NCBI GenBank assembly: GCA_019247455.1
Contig: JAFAOW010000247.1
Coordinates: 1 to 53,380 of the forward strand
Direction of reading: 5' to 3'
Length of the DNA: 53,380 nucleotides
Source of the DNA: Acidobacteriota bacterium
Lineage (GTDB): Bacteria; Acidobacteriota; Blastocatellia; Pyrinomonadales; Pyrinomonadaceae
The notes under the pieces were generated by a model. The model searched no databases, had not been told where the DNA came from, and saw only the letters and a program-made list of their open reading frames with translations. Below, piece by piece: positions 43,809 through 52,479 of the stretch (position 1 is the first letter of the stretch; each line of letters starts with the position of its first letter). A program made the position numbers and the translations under genes.

Positions 43809-44654
43809 ATGAAGTTGTTTCGATCATTTCTCGCCGCGGCCTTACTCGCCGCTTTTCTCACGACGCCTTTGATCGCTGATGATCTCAAAGCCGATGAGAT
43901 ATTCGCAAAAAACCTGGACTCGATAGCAGCGAGGGAAACAAGGGTCGGACTCACGAATTTGATCGCTCGGGCAAATGGTCTTTTTGAGACTCCCGGCATC
44001 AGGGGCGGCGGCGGAGCTGTCATGGCATCTGACAGCAAGGATCTCCTCTTCATGATGAGTTTTAATTCGCCTCAGTATCCTTTTGAGCGGATCGGCTGGT
44101 TTGATGCAAAGGTGGACATTCCGTTTCCGCCCGGCGGTAAGCGGGGCTTGTTAGGGTCATTTGTGCAGGAGCATACCGGAATACTTGATAGCGGGCTTTT
44201 TGGCGGCGTAATGTCCGCGCGCTGGGCCCTGTATGGCGACGATCCGGTGAAGGCCTTAAAGGCGCGAAGCTCGGGAAAGAAAAAGGTCGGCGATCGAAAC
44301 TGCTACGTGGTCACCGTGGTTCCAAAAGGCGGGGCTACACAGCTGACGGTCAAACTGTATTTCGACGCTGAGAATTTCCAGCATCTGAGGACGGATTATC
44401 ATCTTGAGGTGCCCGCTGGGAACGTCACTTTCGGAGCGCAGAACCAGAACGCGAATTCCGTGGTGGAACTTGTCGAAACTTTTTCGGATTTTCGCGATGT
44501 AAACGGTTTCAAGCTGCCGTTCATTTACAAAGCCGACTTTACTGCCAATAGTAACGCGACCATGGCGCGAAACACCTGGACCCTGAATGTGATCGATTAC
44601 CTCATCAATCAGAAGCTTAAGCCGGACTTCTTCAAGTTTCCTCCAGCGGCATGA
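43809..44654 (+). CDS. Exported protein of LolA/outer-membrane-lipoprotein-like beta fold, unknown function
   Basis: A 281-residue exported protein. ATG at 43809 is preferred because AGGGAGG (43796-43802) sits six bases before it; the ATG at 43803 would leave no spacing. The signal peptide is about 22 residues ending in TPLIAD. The mature part has DEIFAKNLDSIAARETR, then alternating beta strands (VKLYFDAENFQHLRTDYHLE, SVVELVETFSDFRDVNGFKL) as in the LolA/LppX half-barrel fold. The phrase VNGFKLPF is common in Acidobacterial secreted lipoprotein-sorting-like proteins. No catalytic residue is seen. The next gene overlaps by four bases (ATGA). Confidence 0.75.
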   Translation: MKLFRSFLAAALLAAFLTTPLIADDLKADEIFAKNLDSIAARETRVGLTNLIARANGLFETPGIRGGGGAVMASDSKDLLFMMSFNSPQYPFERIGWFDAKVDIPFPPGGKRGLLGSFVQEHTGILDSGLFGGVMSARWALYGDDPVKALKARSSGKKKVGDRNCYVVTVVPKGGATQLTVKLYFDAENFQHLRTDYHLEVPAGNVTFGAQNQNANSVVELVETFSDFRDVNGFKLPFIYKADFTANSNATMARNTWTLNVIDYLINQKLKPDFFKFPPAA

Positions 44655-45088
44655 GGCTAAAATATTCCGTCCTTCTCCTGCTCCTGTTCGGCTGCGGTGC
44701 TCATGTCGCCAGGGCGCAGGCGCGCGATGTCGACCCTGGGCCTATTCGCAGCTCGGCAGCGTACGCGGAGATATTGCTCCGGAAGACGGAGCTGCTTGCC
44801 GATATCGAGTCTTTGTCCGCTGATTATACTGAGAGCAATCCGAAGATGATCGATATGCGATTCGAACTTGCATCGCTTGATAGATCGCTCGAAAAAATGT
44901 TCATGGTCAAACCGACCGAAACTGCGCGGCTGACGCCGGCACTCGGAAAGCTCATCGTGAGACGAGCGAGCCTTGATGCTGAACTCAATCGCCTGAACCG
45001 CAGCTACAACAAGGATCATCCAGAGGTGAAACGCGCGCGGCGACGCCTTGAGATATTCGACTCGGCTATCAAAGAGATCCTGGGTTAA
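44651..45088 (+). CDS. Small exported coiled-coil protein with internal duplication
   Basis: A 145-residue exported protein coupled to the preceding gene (ATGA). The signal sequence is about 22 residues with a cysteine at FGCGAHVARAQ, so a lipoprotein is possible but the lipobox is imperfect. The mature part is helical and contains two related halves: DYTESNPKMIDMRFELASLD and SYNKDHPEVKRARRRLEIFD, each preceded by a Leu/Glu-rich helix. The Y-x-x-x-H/N-P-x-(V/M) motif is reminiscent of the coiled-coil (GNVR) part of polysaccharide co-polymerases such as Wzz/GumC, but the membrane helices of that family are absent. Function is unknown. Confidence 0.7.
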   Translation: MRLKYSVLLLLLFGCGAHVARAQARDVDPGPIRSSAAYAEILLRKTELLADIESLSADYTESNPKMIDMRFELASLDRSLEKMFMVKPTETARLTPALGKLIVRRASLDAELNRLNRSYNKDHPEVKRARRRLEIFDSAIKEILG

Positions 45089-45105
45089 CTCTTTTCGCTT
45101 GCAGT

Positions 45106-45121
45106 GGCTTCTTCTGAAGCC
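45106..45121 (+). terminator. Weak terminator-like hairpin
   Basis: GGCTTC (45106-45111), loop TTCT, GAAGCC (45116-45121), then TATTATTCTTCT. The short stem and mixed T-run make it a weak candidate to end the gene pair at 43809-45088. Confidence 0.35.
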
Positions 45122-45180
45122 TATTATTCTTCTGTCTTCGGCAGTCAGGGCCGAAAAAACAAAAAAACGAGGATAGATAG

Positions 45181-46929
45181 ATGAAGGTCGTTGCACCGCT
45201 GTTTCTTGCGTTGGTGGCTGTAATAGAGGTCTGCGCACAAGTTCCTGCTGTGGTAGCGCCCGCGAATTTCGCCAACTGGGGATATTCGCCGGCAGGGGTA
45301 TTCGGGATTAACAAGCTTGATAAGCCTACCCAGCGCAGCTATTACCGCATTTGGAAAACCGATATCTCAAACGTCAAGATTCAGTCGATCGATGCGGCCG
45401 GCAATGTCATCACTACTATCGGAGTTCAATTCGTCGGTGGGCGGATAAATTCGATGGCCTGGACCGACCGTTGGAATGACACCTATCAGAGGACCCAGTT
45501 CACACCCGCGGGTGTGGGCCAGTATTACGTTACGACCAAGAGTTCCGGCGTTAATTCCTACCTGCCGGCGAAGCGCGCCAAATATACATACGTAAATAAC
45601 CTTCTTGCCGAAGTTCGTTACTTTTCTTACGATGATCGGCCGATCGCATTAGGCAGCGGCGTCGGTATTGTCAGATATAAACGATACGCAGAGCCGGGCC
45701 GGTACTCGACGCTCAAGGAGATCACTTATTTCGATGAGAATGATGTGCCGATCATCTCGAAAAGCGACGACGCTCACAGGATCACTTATGAGCGTGACCC
45801 CCGCGGGAATGCGATCGTAACGGCGTACTTTGGCGTGAATGATGAACCCCTTACGACCCGCTTCGGCGGATTTAAGACAAAGAATGAATTCGATGGAGAC
45901 GACCGCATTATCCGCGGCGATATCTACGGTCTGAACGACACACGCGTTCGAAATGCTTATGGGGTCGCATCCACGCTTTACGAGTATACCAACGGATTCT
46001 TAACCAAGGTCACGCGTCTGGATGAGAATGGCAATATTACGAAGGCTTCAAATTCCGGTGACGGTATCGCCCAGATCCGTTACGAATATGACGACCAGGG
46101 GAACCGGGTCGTCGAAGCATATTTCGATGAAAAGGGTGCTCCCATGAACGACCATGCGGGCGCGCAGCGTCAGGTTTCGACATTTATTGCTAATGGCGTG
46201 CGGACGTCGTTCGCATACTTCGACAAGGAAGGGAAGGCAGCCGCGGATTCCGCGGGTATCCATCGTTATAACTATGTAAGCGACGAGAAGGGGCGCACCA
46301 TACAAAAGAGTTACTTCGACATGAACGACAAACCGGTGAAGGACAACTTCGATGAGGTGTTCATGGTCAAGTACAAGTATGACGAACAAGGCCGGAGTGT
46401 GTCTGACTCATACTGGCAAGATGCAAATACGAAAATGAACAGATGGGACGGCTACCATGAGGATGCAAGCCGGTACGACGACGACGGCCGCGTTATTGAA
46501 GACATTCGTTACGATGCGGACGGCAAGCTTATCGCAGGAAAAAGCGGTTTTTCAAGGGCGACGATAATGTACGGAAAGAATGGGAAGGTCTTCGAGCGCA
46601 AGTTCTTTAACGGAGATGTGCCAGCAACGGTCGTTGAGTCGTTTGCGTCAGGATTCCATTCGATCAAAACAACATGGGACGACAAGGGGCACGAATCGAC
46701 CCTCGAGTATTTTGACGTGGCCGGCCGGCCCGTAAATGCCAAGTTTTATTTTGGGGATAATCAAGAGCTTTCGTATCACAAAATAGAATTCATCTATCAG
46801 GGCAACACCATTGTTGAGGAGCGCCTTTACGAGGTGAACAGCACCGTCCCGGGAAAAATAATCGACACGCTCAAGAATGATTACATCGGCTCCGGAGGAC
46901 TTTCACTGGCACATAAAAACAGACAGTGA
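45181..46929 (+). CDS. Exported YD-like tandem-repeat protein
   Basis: A 582-residue exported protein with a ribosome site ACGAGGATAGATAG before its start. The signal peptide is about 20 residues (LVAVIEVCAQV). Residues about 180-520 carry degenerate repeats of the form Y-D-x-x-G-x...Y-F-D-x-x-G/N-x-P: YFDENDVPI, RGNAIVTAYFGVNDEPL, YDDQGNRVVEAYFDEKGAP, DEKGRTIQKSYFDMNDKP, YDEQGRSVSDSYW, YDDDGRVIEDIRYDADGK, WDDKGHESTLEYFDVAGRP. These resemble Rhs/YD and MORN-like beta repeats but lack a C-terminal toxin or an Rhs core. It is predicted to form an elongated beta structure in the periplasm or on the surface. Function is unknown. Confidence 0.78.
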   Translation: MKVVAPLFLALVAVIEVCAQVPAVVAPANFANWGYSPAGVFGINKLDKPTQRSYYRIWKTDISNVKIQSIDAAGNVITTIGVQFVGGRINSMAWTDRWNDTYQRTQFTPAGVGQYYVTTKSSGVNSYLPAKRAKYTYVNNLLAEVRYFSYDDRPIALGSGVGIVRYKRYAEPGRYSTLKEITYFDENDVPIISKSDDAHRITYERDPRGNAIVTAYFGVNDEPLTTRFGGFKTKNEFDGDDRIIRGDIYGLNDTRVRNAYGVASTLYEYTNGFLTKVTRLDENGNITKASNSGDGIAQIRYEYDDQGNRVVEAYFDEKGAPMNDHAGAQRQVSTFIANGVRTSFAYFDKEGKAAADSAGIHRYNYVSDEKGRTIQKSYFDMNDKPVKDNFDEVFMVKYKYDEQGRSVSDSYWQDANTKMNRWDGYHEDASRYDDDGRVIEDIRYDADGKLIAGKSGFSRATIMYGKNGKVFERKFFNGDVPATVVESFASGFHSIKTTWDDKGHESTLEYFDVAGRPVNAKFYFGDNQELSYHKIEFIYQGNTIVEERLYEVNSTVPGKIIDTLKNDYIGSGGLSLAHKNRQ

Positions 46930-46931
46930 GG

Positions 46932-48071
46932 TTACTTGTGGTCGGGCTTGTCCTTACCGTTCTTTGATTTGCTGTTCTTAGCGTCGGACTTAGTGGAAAC
47001 GTCGTTCTTGGAAGGGCCGTTCTCGCTAACCACCGGCTTATCCTTACGCTCGTCGGCAAACAGGATTGGTGCAACGATAGGGCGGTAGGGGTCGCTTACC
47101 TTGATGAATGCTTCATCGCGAAGTTTGGCGAAATATTTCTTTTGCTCCGGCCCGACAAATTCAGGCATCATCGCCGACCGAACGGCTCTTTCATCAAATT
47201 CAATGCTCGGGGCTTTCCGAGCATCCACTCTTAAAATGACAAGCCCGAGATCCTCCGCGTCAAAAGGTTCCGTGTACCCGCCGACAGGAACTCCCGCGAG
47301 CGGTTTTACCAGTGGCTCAGGGAGCGATTTGACCTGGACGCCTTCCGCCTTGCCGGCCGTTTGGGTCACCGGGCCTGGATCACCGTTCTCCTTCACGATC
47401 TTTGCGAAATCACCACCGGCTCTAAGGTCGGCAAGAAGCTTCTTAGCCTTCGCCCGAACCGCGGCTTCGTCACGGCCGGCAAAACTAAGAAACAGTTCGC
47501 TGAACGAGACGGTCTCAGGGGTTGTAAGTTTGTCCTTGTGTTTCTCGTAATAGTCCTTTAGCTGTGCCGAGGTGAATCCCCAATAGATCTTTGACTGCAC
47601 CTCCCGCTGTAGTACCGCGTCTTGGGTGATCTGCTTACGCCACCCGTCTTTTGCTTCTTTCGGATCGACACCCTGTCTCTCCATCTCCGCGTACAGCTGC
47701 TCGACCGTTTTGAAGTTGTACTGCTTCATTACTTCAAGGACGTGCTGGTTAAGGGTCGCTTCGATATCGTTATCGAGACCGAGATCTTTCGCCTTTTGGA
47801 GCAAAAGGGCTTCGTTTATTAGATTTGAGATGAGCTCGCCCTGCTTTTCGTCGACCAGCCGCTGGGCCTCTTCTTTTGATTTACCCTGCTGCACAAAGCT
47901 GTCGACCGCGGACTTCGATTCGCGCTTCACCTCTGACAGCGTGATCACGTCGTTGTTGACAACAGCGACTACCTCGTCGATGACTCTCGTCTGAGTCTCC
48001 TGGGCGAATGCGGTGACGGCGGTAAGGGCGAGAACGATCAGGCCTACTGAAAAAGATTTAAATGCTGTCAT
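46932..48071 (-). CDS. SurA-like periplasmic chaperone/peptidyl-prolyl isomerase
   Basis: A 379-residue exported chaperone. ATG at 48071 is preferred (GGAG six bases upstream, followed directly by a signal peptide ending AVTAFAQE); the frame also opens 90 bp earlier. The SurA N-terminal domain (about 28-150) has VIDEVVAVVNNDVITLSEV and LISNLINEALLLQKAKDLGL. A parvulin rotamase domain (about 190-290) has VSFSELFLSF, AKKLLADLRAGGDFAKIV and GGYTEPFDAEDLGLVILRV. The C-terminus is Lys/Asp-rich. It likely assists outer-membrane protein folding, which fits the receptors and secretin nearby. Convergent with the YD-like gene, only 2 bp apart. Confidence 0.92.
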   Translation of the reverse strand: MTAFKSFSVGLIVLALTAVTAFAQETQTRVIDEVVAVVNNDVITLSEVKRESKSAVDSFVQQGKSKEEAQRLVDEKQGELISNLINEALLLQKAKDLGLDNDIEATLNQHVLEVMKQYNFKTVEQLYAEMERQGVDPKEAKDGWRKQITQDAVLQREVQSKIYWGFTSAQLKDYYEKHKDKLTTPETVSFSELFLSFAGRDEAAVRAKAKKLLADLRAGGDFAKIVKENGDPGPVTQTAGKAEGVQVKSLPEPLVKPLAGVPVGGYTEPFDAEDLGLVILRVDARKAPSIEFDERAVRSAMMPEFVGPEQKKYFAKLRDEAFIKVSDPYRPIVAPILFADERKDKPVVSENGPSKNDVSTKSDAKNSKSKNGKDKPDHK

Positions 48072-48259
48072 CAGTGACTCCAAGCTATGTTCGCGAAAAG
48101 GGAATCTTATTATTCCACGCAGAGGTTTTGCAAACTGAGGGTTTTGATGCAAAAGGTCCATAAATCGTTCGTTAAGACCTGTAAACGCCGGAAAAAGCTA
48201 ACTCTTCAGTCTTTTTTATATATGGCATCCCTCGCGCCCCTCCTTTTTACAAGTCTCTG

Positions 48260-48916
48260 ATGTCAGTAAAATGTCCAAAATGCAGGCTGGTAGATTTCCC
48301 GCAAAACAAGGTTTGCGGGCGCTGCGGGGCTGTCCTTGTGCCCATCTCGGCTGCCAAACCTGAGCGAAAAACCCGGGTCCCGCGGATGGTAAGAAGAGCA
48401 GCCGTCTGCCTAACGATCTGCCTCTCCCTGCTGATCGGATTTTACCTCTCGCTAATAGTTTCCGCTGAGAAACCTGATATTGAACAGAAGGCTGCTATTC
48501 GGCGCGCGATCGGGACGCTCAGCGCAAAAGGTTTCGCGCGTGAGGCGTTTCTGCTCAGTTACGCAACGACGTACCGCTCAAACGACAATTGGCTGAATGC
48601 GTCTGTCGCTAAAGAAAACGCTTATGCCGCGACGAATTTTCCTTTCGAGATCATGACCGTGTACCCCGATTTCTTCACGTATCCCTCCGACGACGTAGAG
48701 CGCGCGGCGATCCTGCTTCATGAGTCGAAGCACCTCGAAGGTAAAAACGAACACGACGCATATAAATTCGTATGGATGAATCGCGTTCGACTCGGCTGGA
48801 CCAGGGACAAATACGCGGCGTCGCCAGTCTGGCAGAATGTCAGGAAGCAAACGCGAGATAACGCCCCGGAGCTTTTCACCTGCCCCGATAAGGAATCCGG
48901 CGACTGCACCGAATGA
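48260..48916 (+). CDS. Zinc-ribbon membrane protein with periplasmic HExxH motif, unknown
   Basis: A 218-residue bitopic protein. The N-terminal zinc ribbon is C5-x-x-C8 (VKCPKC) and C19-x-x-C22 (VCGRCG). A basic stretch precedes one transmembrane helix (about 46-68, VCLTICLSLLIGFYLSLIV). The extracytoplasmic domain contains LLHESKHLEGKNEHDAY, in which His154-Glu155-x-x-His158 matches the HExxH zinc-metallopeptidase signature, with Glu164 and His165 downstream as a possible third ligand. Two cysteines near the end (FTCPDKESGDC) may form a disulfide. I do not recognise the family; protease activity is inferred from the motif alone. Stop and convergent mfd stop are adjacent. Confidence 0.75.
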   Translation: MSVKCPKCRLVDFPQNKVCGRCGAVLVPISAAKPERKTRVPRMVRRAAVCLTICLSLLIGFYLSLIVSAEKPDIEQKAAIRRAIGTLSAKGFAREAFLLSYATTYRSNDNWLNASVAKENAYAATNFPFEIMTVYPDFFTYPSDDVERAAILLHESKHLEGKNEHDAYKFVWMNRVRLGWTRDKYAASPVWQNVRKQTRDNAPELFTCPDKESGDCTE

Positions 48917-51900
48917 TCAGGCCCGAATAGCCTCAAGCACCCGGATCGCGGTCGTAATCGGATCATGTATTTCATCGGCCGTGCGCAGTATCCCCGTCGG
49001 TGAAAAAGATGCATTCTCATTTTCGCCGAGGTAACTCACTAAACGCTCGGGAGCGACGCGAGCAGATTCCCCCAGCTTAATAGCTATGCCTTCCTTCGTA
49101 CGATCTACAGAAATGATCGCCATTGATTCGGCAAGTTTTCTTAGGCGAGCGTAGCGAAAAAGGTCTTCCACGGATCTCGGCAGTCTGCCGTAACGATCTT
49201 CGATCTCGGCGTGAATTTGAGTAAGCTCTTCTTCTGAGCCGGATGAGGAAATGCGTTTGTAGGTTCGGAGCCGTTGGGCAGTTTCGACTATGAATTCCTT
49301 TGGGATCGAAACGTCCACCCCGAGATTTATTGATACACTGATCTCATCTGCGATCTCATCGCCGCGAAGCTCGGCGATCGTCCTCTCGAGCATCTTCGTA
49401 TAAAGATCGAATCCAAGGGCGTCAAGATGGCCCGATTGCTGGCCTCCAAGTATATTTCCCGCGCCTCGTAATTCGAGATCCAAGGCTGCCAGGCGGAAAC
49501 CTGCTCCAAGGTCCGAGAATTCGCGGATCGCGGATAATCGGCGACGAGCGATGGGCGTTAATTCCAATTCACTCGGGATCAGGAGATACGCATAAGCACG
49601 CCGGTTTGAACGCCCGACGCGGCCGCGCAGCTGATACAGCTGTGAAAGACCGTAATTGTCGGCCCTATTGATGATGATCGTATTGGCCCGGGGAATATCG
49701 ATACCGTTCTCGATGATGGTCGTCGCTACGAGAACATCATATTTGTAATCGATGAAATCGAGCATGACCTGCTCCATTTCCTTTTCGTTCATCTGGCCGT
49801 GGCCGATCGCGATGCGTGCGGTGGGCACGATCTTTTGAATTAGAACAGCAATGGACTCGATCGATTCGACGCGATTGTGAATGAAAAATACCTGACCGCT
49901 TCGCGAAAGTTCGAGCTCGATGGCAGATCTGATAACACTTTCTGAGAATTGGACGACCTGAGTATTGATAGCCAGGCGGTCACGCGGCGGGGTCTCGATA
50001 ACGGACATATCCCGCATCCCGAGAAGGGACATATTCAGCGTGCGTGGGATGGGCGTTGCTGACAAGGTCAGCACATCCACCTTTTTCTTAAGCTGCTTCA
50101 GCTTTTCCTTGTGAGCCACGCCGAAACGCTGCTCTTCGTCGACAACAACAAGGCCCAGCTTCGGAAGGGAAACATCGTTGGATAACAGGCGATGAGTGCC
50201 CACCAAAACGTCGACTTCTCCTTTGCCGGCGGACTCCGCAACATTACTTTGTTCCTTCTTTGAGCGGAACCTAGACAGCAGGTCGACCTTTACCGGAAAG
50301 GCCGCGAAACGCTTCTTGAAGGTTTCGAAATGCTGATAAGCGAGTACCGTCGTGGGCGCAAGCACGGCGGTCTGCCTGCCGTCCATCACGGCCTTAAAGG
50401 CCGCACGCATCGCGACTTCCGTCTTGCCATACCCGACATCGCCGATTATCAAGCGGTCCATCGGGGTCGGTGTCTCCATGTCCGTCTTAACATCCTCGAT
50501 CGCGGTGGCTTGATCCGCGGTCAGGTCGTAAGGAAATGCATCCTCGAACTCATGCTGCCAAGGGGCGTCGGGCGGAAATGCATGGCCCCTTACTAACTTT
50601 CGCTCGGCGTAGAGCCTCAAGAGCTCATCGGCCATGTCGCGCATGGCGCGTTTTGCCTTCGCCTTTGTCTTTTGCCAGCCGAGTCCGCCGAGTCGATCTA
50701 GCGCGGGCTGGGTCGCTTCGCCGGAGGAATAACGAGAAACGAGATCCATTCGCTCGACCGGCACGAAAAGCTTCGCGTCGTCGGCGTAGATGAGGAGCAT
50801 GAATTCACGTTCTATTCCCTGCGACGCGATCGTCTGCAAGCCTTCATACCGTCCGATACCGTGATCGACGTGAACGACGTAGTCGCCCTGCTTGAGGTCT
50901 CGAAAATCCGAAATGAATGCTCCAAGCTTCGATTTGCGGCTTGTCGTGCGCGGCCGCCCGCCTGCATCCGCCGCCTCCATCGTCTCGCCGAAGATGTCGT
51001 ATTCGGTGAAAACTACGACTTCCCGAGCAGGCAGATCAAAGCCGCCCGAGAGGCAGCCGACTGTGATCGCACCCGGTCCGACAGGCGCGCCGTATTCGCG
51101 CAAGATCTCCTCTAGCCGCTCGGCCATGCCACTCGTGTTGACGACGATCCTCGACCGGTCGTCAAGGTCGGCGATAAAGCCCGGCACATCGCCCTGGTAC
51201 TTCCGTACAGAGCGGGATTGGATCTCGACTTCTACGGCTTTTTCGACAACCGGGAAAAGAAATAGGGGAATTGACGTCGTCTCGTCGCCGATAGCGATCT
51301 CCTCGTCGGCGATCGCGGCCGCTCGCCCGAGGGTTCGCATCTCGATCCGTTTGGAGGCGTCGAGATGGTCGCGGAGTTCGCCCGGCGACAGAAAAAGATC
51401 CCTGGGAGGCAGGCCGATGTCCCCGATCTCCTTGCTCAATGCGAATGAAGCATCAAGGTTTTCGTAGAGCTTCGTCAAAGTTTGCTCAACTAGCGTGGGC
51501 TCATCGACCACGAGAATGTGGCCGCGGAAGTGGTCAAACATATTGGCCTGAAGCGGCTTGCTCAATGGGAGGAGAAATTCCCAGCCAGCGAACGATTCGC
51601 CGTCATTCGCCGTATCAGTGCGGTCCTTTAATGCCCGCGCATATTTTGCTTCGCCAAATCGGTCTTGCGCGAAAAACGACCAATCGCGAAAGTCCTGCGG
51701 GGACATCGCATACTCGCGCATTGGGGCGATCGTGATCTCGCGAAGCTGCTCGATCGAGAGCTGTGTTTCCGGATCGAACGAACGGATGGAGTCGATCGTA
51801 TCCCCAAAAAACTCCAGCCGAAAAGGCGACTCTGCATCTGGTGACCAAATGTCGATGATCCCGCCGCGAACAGAGAATTGCCCGGGGCCATAGACCGGGT

Positions 51901-52417
51901 CCTCGCGGTAAAATCCGGCCGAAGCCAGGCCGTTTGTCAACTCTTCGGGCGAAACGTCGGAGTCGCGCTTGAGGTGAAAGCCCAGCTTTAACAGCGCCTC
52001 GGGATCGGGTAGCCGCTGGATCAGCGATCGCGCGCTGAGCAAGACGATATCGCCCCTGTTATGGGCGAGACCCCAGAGAGCGAGAGCGCGCCGCTCTTTT
52101 GTTTCGTCGTGAGGCGAGGCTCCAGAATACGGGTCGGTGTCGAAGGAAGGCAGAGAGATGATATCCGCATTCTTTCCGACTAAAAGCGAACCACTTTCAC
52201 TGCAAAAAACATCGAGGTCGCCGCGCCACGCATCCATCGTCTGATTCGTATCCGTGACCACTGCGAATCGCCTTCCCGTCCTCTCTCTGAGTAGCGCCAG
52301 GATGTACGCCTTCGCGGATATCGACGCTAGACCGTTCAGTGAGATCAATTTCGATCCCTTTTCGATCTCACTCAGCAGGCTGTTTATTGTCGTTTCGTCC
52401 GTCATTGGAACGCACAT
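48917..52417 (-). CDS. mfd: Transcription-repair coupling factor Mfd
   Basis: A 1166-residue SF2 translocase that removes stalled RNA polymerase at DNA lesions and recruits UvrA. The UvrB-homology part has LPSFDTDPYSGASPHDETK and GGIIDIWSPDAESPFRLEFFGD. The RNA polymerase-interaction (CarD-like) domain lies near residue 515 (LKQGDYVVHVDHGIGRYEGL). Walker A is DRLIIGDVGYGKTEVAMRA (about 655-673), motif II is LVVVDEEQRFGVAHKEKL, then LTLSATPIPRTLNMSL, TTIIENGIDIPRANTII and QLRGRVGRSNRRAYAYL. A TRCF C-terminal domain follows. Two nearby starts (52417 and 52405) exist. A strong hairpin lies directly before the ATG and no ribosome site is seen. Confidence 0.97.
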   Translation of the reverse strand: MCVPMTDETTINSLLSEIEKGSKLISLNGLASISAKAYILALLRERTGRRFAVVTDTNQTMDAWRGDLDVFCSESGSLLVGKNADIISLPSFDTDPYSGASPHDETKERRALALWGLAHNRGDIVLLSARSLIQRLPDPEALLKLGFHLKRDSDVSPEELTNGLASAGFYREDPVYGPGQFSVRGGIIDIWSPDAESPFRLEFFGDTIDSIRSFDPETQLSIEQLREITIAPMREYAMSPQDFRDWSFFAQDRFGEAKYARALKDRTDTANDGESFAGWEFLLPLSKPLQANMFDHFRGHILVVDEPTLVEQTLTKLYENLDASFALSKEIGDIGLPPRDLFLSPGELRDHLDASKRIEMRTLGRAAAIADEEIAIGDETTSIPLFLFPVVEKAVEVEIQSRSVRKYQGDVPGFIADLDDRSRIVVNTSGMAERLEEILREYGAPVGPGAITVGCLSGGFDLPAREVVVFTEYDIFGETMEAADAGGRPRTTSRKSKLGAFISDFRDLKQGDYVVHVDHGIGRYEGLQTIASQGIEREFMLLIYADDAKLFVPVERMDLVSRYSSGEATQPALDRLGGLGWQKTKAKAKRAMRDMADELLRLYAERKLVRGHAFPPDAPWQHEFEDAFPYDLTADQATAIEDVKTDMETPTPMDRLIIGDVGYGKTEVAMRAAFKAVMDGRQTAVLAPTTVLAYQHFETFKKRFAAFPVKVDLLSRFRSKKEQSNVAESAGKGEVDVLVGTHRLLSNDVSLPKLGLVVVDEEQRFGVAHKEKLKQLKKKVDVLTLSATPIPRTLNMSLLGMRDMSVIETPPRDRLAINTQVVQFSESVIRSAIELELSRSGQVFFIHNRVESIESIAVLIQKIVPTARIAIGHGQMNEKEMEQVMLDFIDYKYDVLVATTIIENGIDIPRANTIIINRADNYGLSQLYQLRGRVGRSNRRAYAYLLIPSELELTPIARRRLSAIREFSDLGAGFRLAALDLELRGAGNILGGQQSGHLDALGFDLYTKMLERTIAELRGDEIADEISVSINLGVDVSIPKEFIVETAQRLRTYKRISSSGSEEELTQIHAEIEDRYGRLPRSVEDLFRYARLRKLAESMAIISVDRTKEGIAIKLGESARVAPERLVSYLGENENASFSPTGILRTADEIHDPITTAIRVLEAIRA

Positions 52418-52423
52418 ATGCGC

Positions 52424-52452
52424 GAGAGACTCGTGCCCCCGGGGGTGTCTCT
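52424..52452 (-). promoter_or_regulatory. Hairpin immediately upstream of mfd
   Basis: GAGAGAC (52424-52430) is the reverse complement of GTCTCTC (52446-52452), enclosing a CCCCCGGGGG core. On the minus strand it ends 6 bases before the mfd ATG at 52417, fills the place of a ribosome site, and lacks a T-run, so it is not a standard terminator for the upstream channel gene. Confidence 0.45.
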
Positions 52453-52479
52453 CACGCTTGTGCTAATGATTGTATCACC

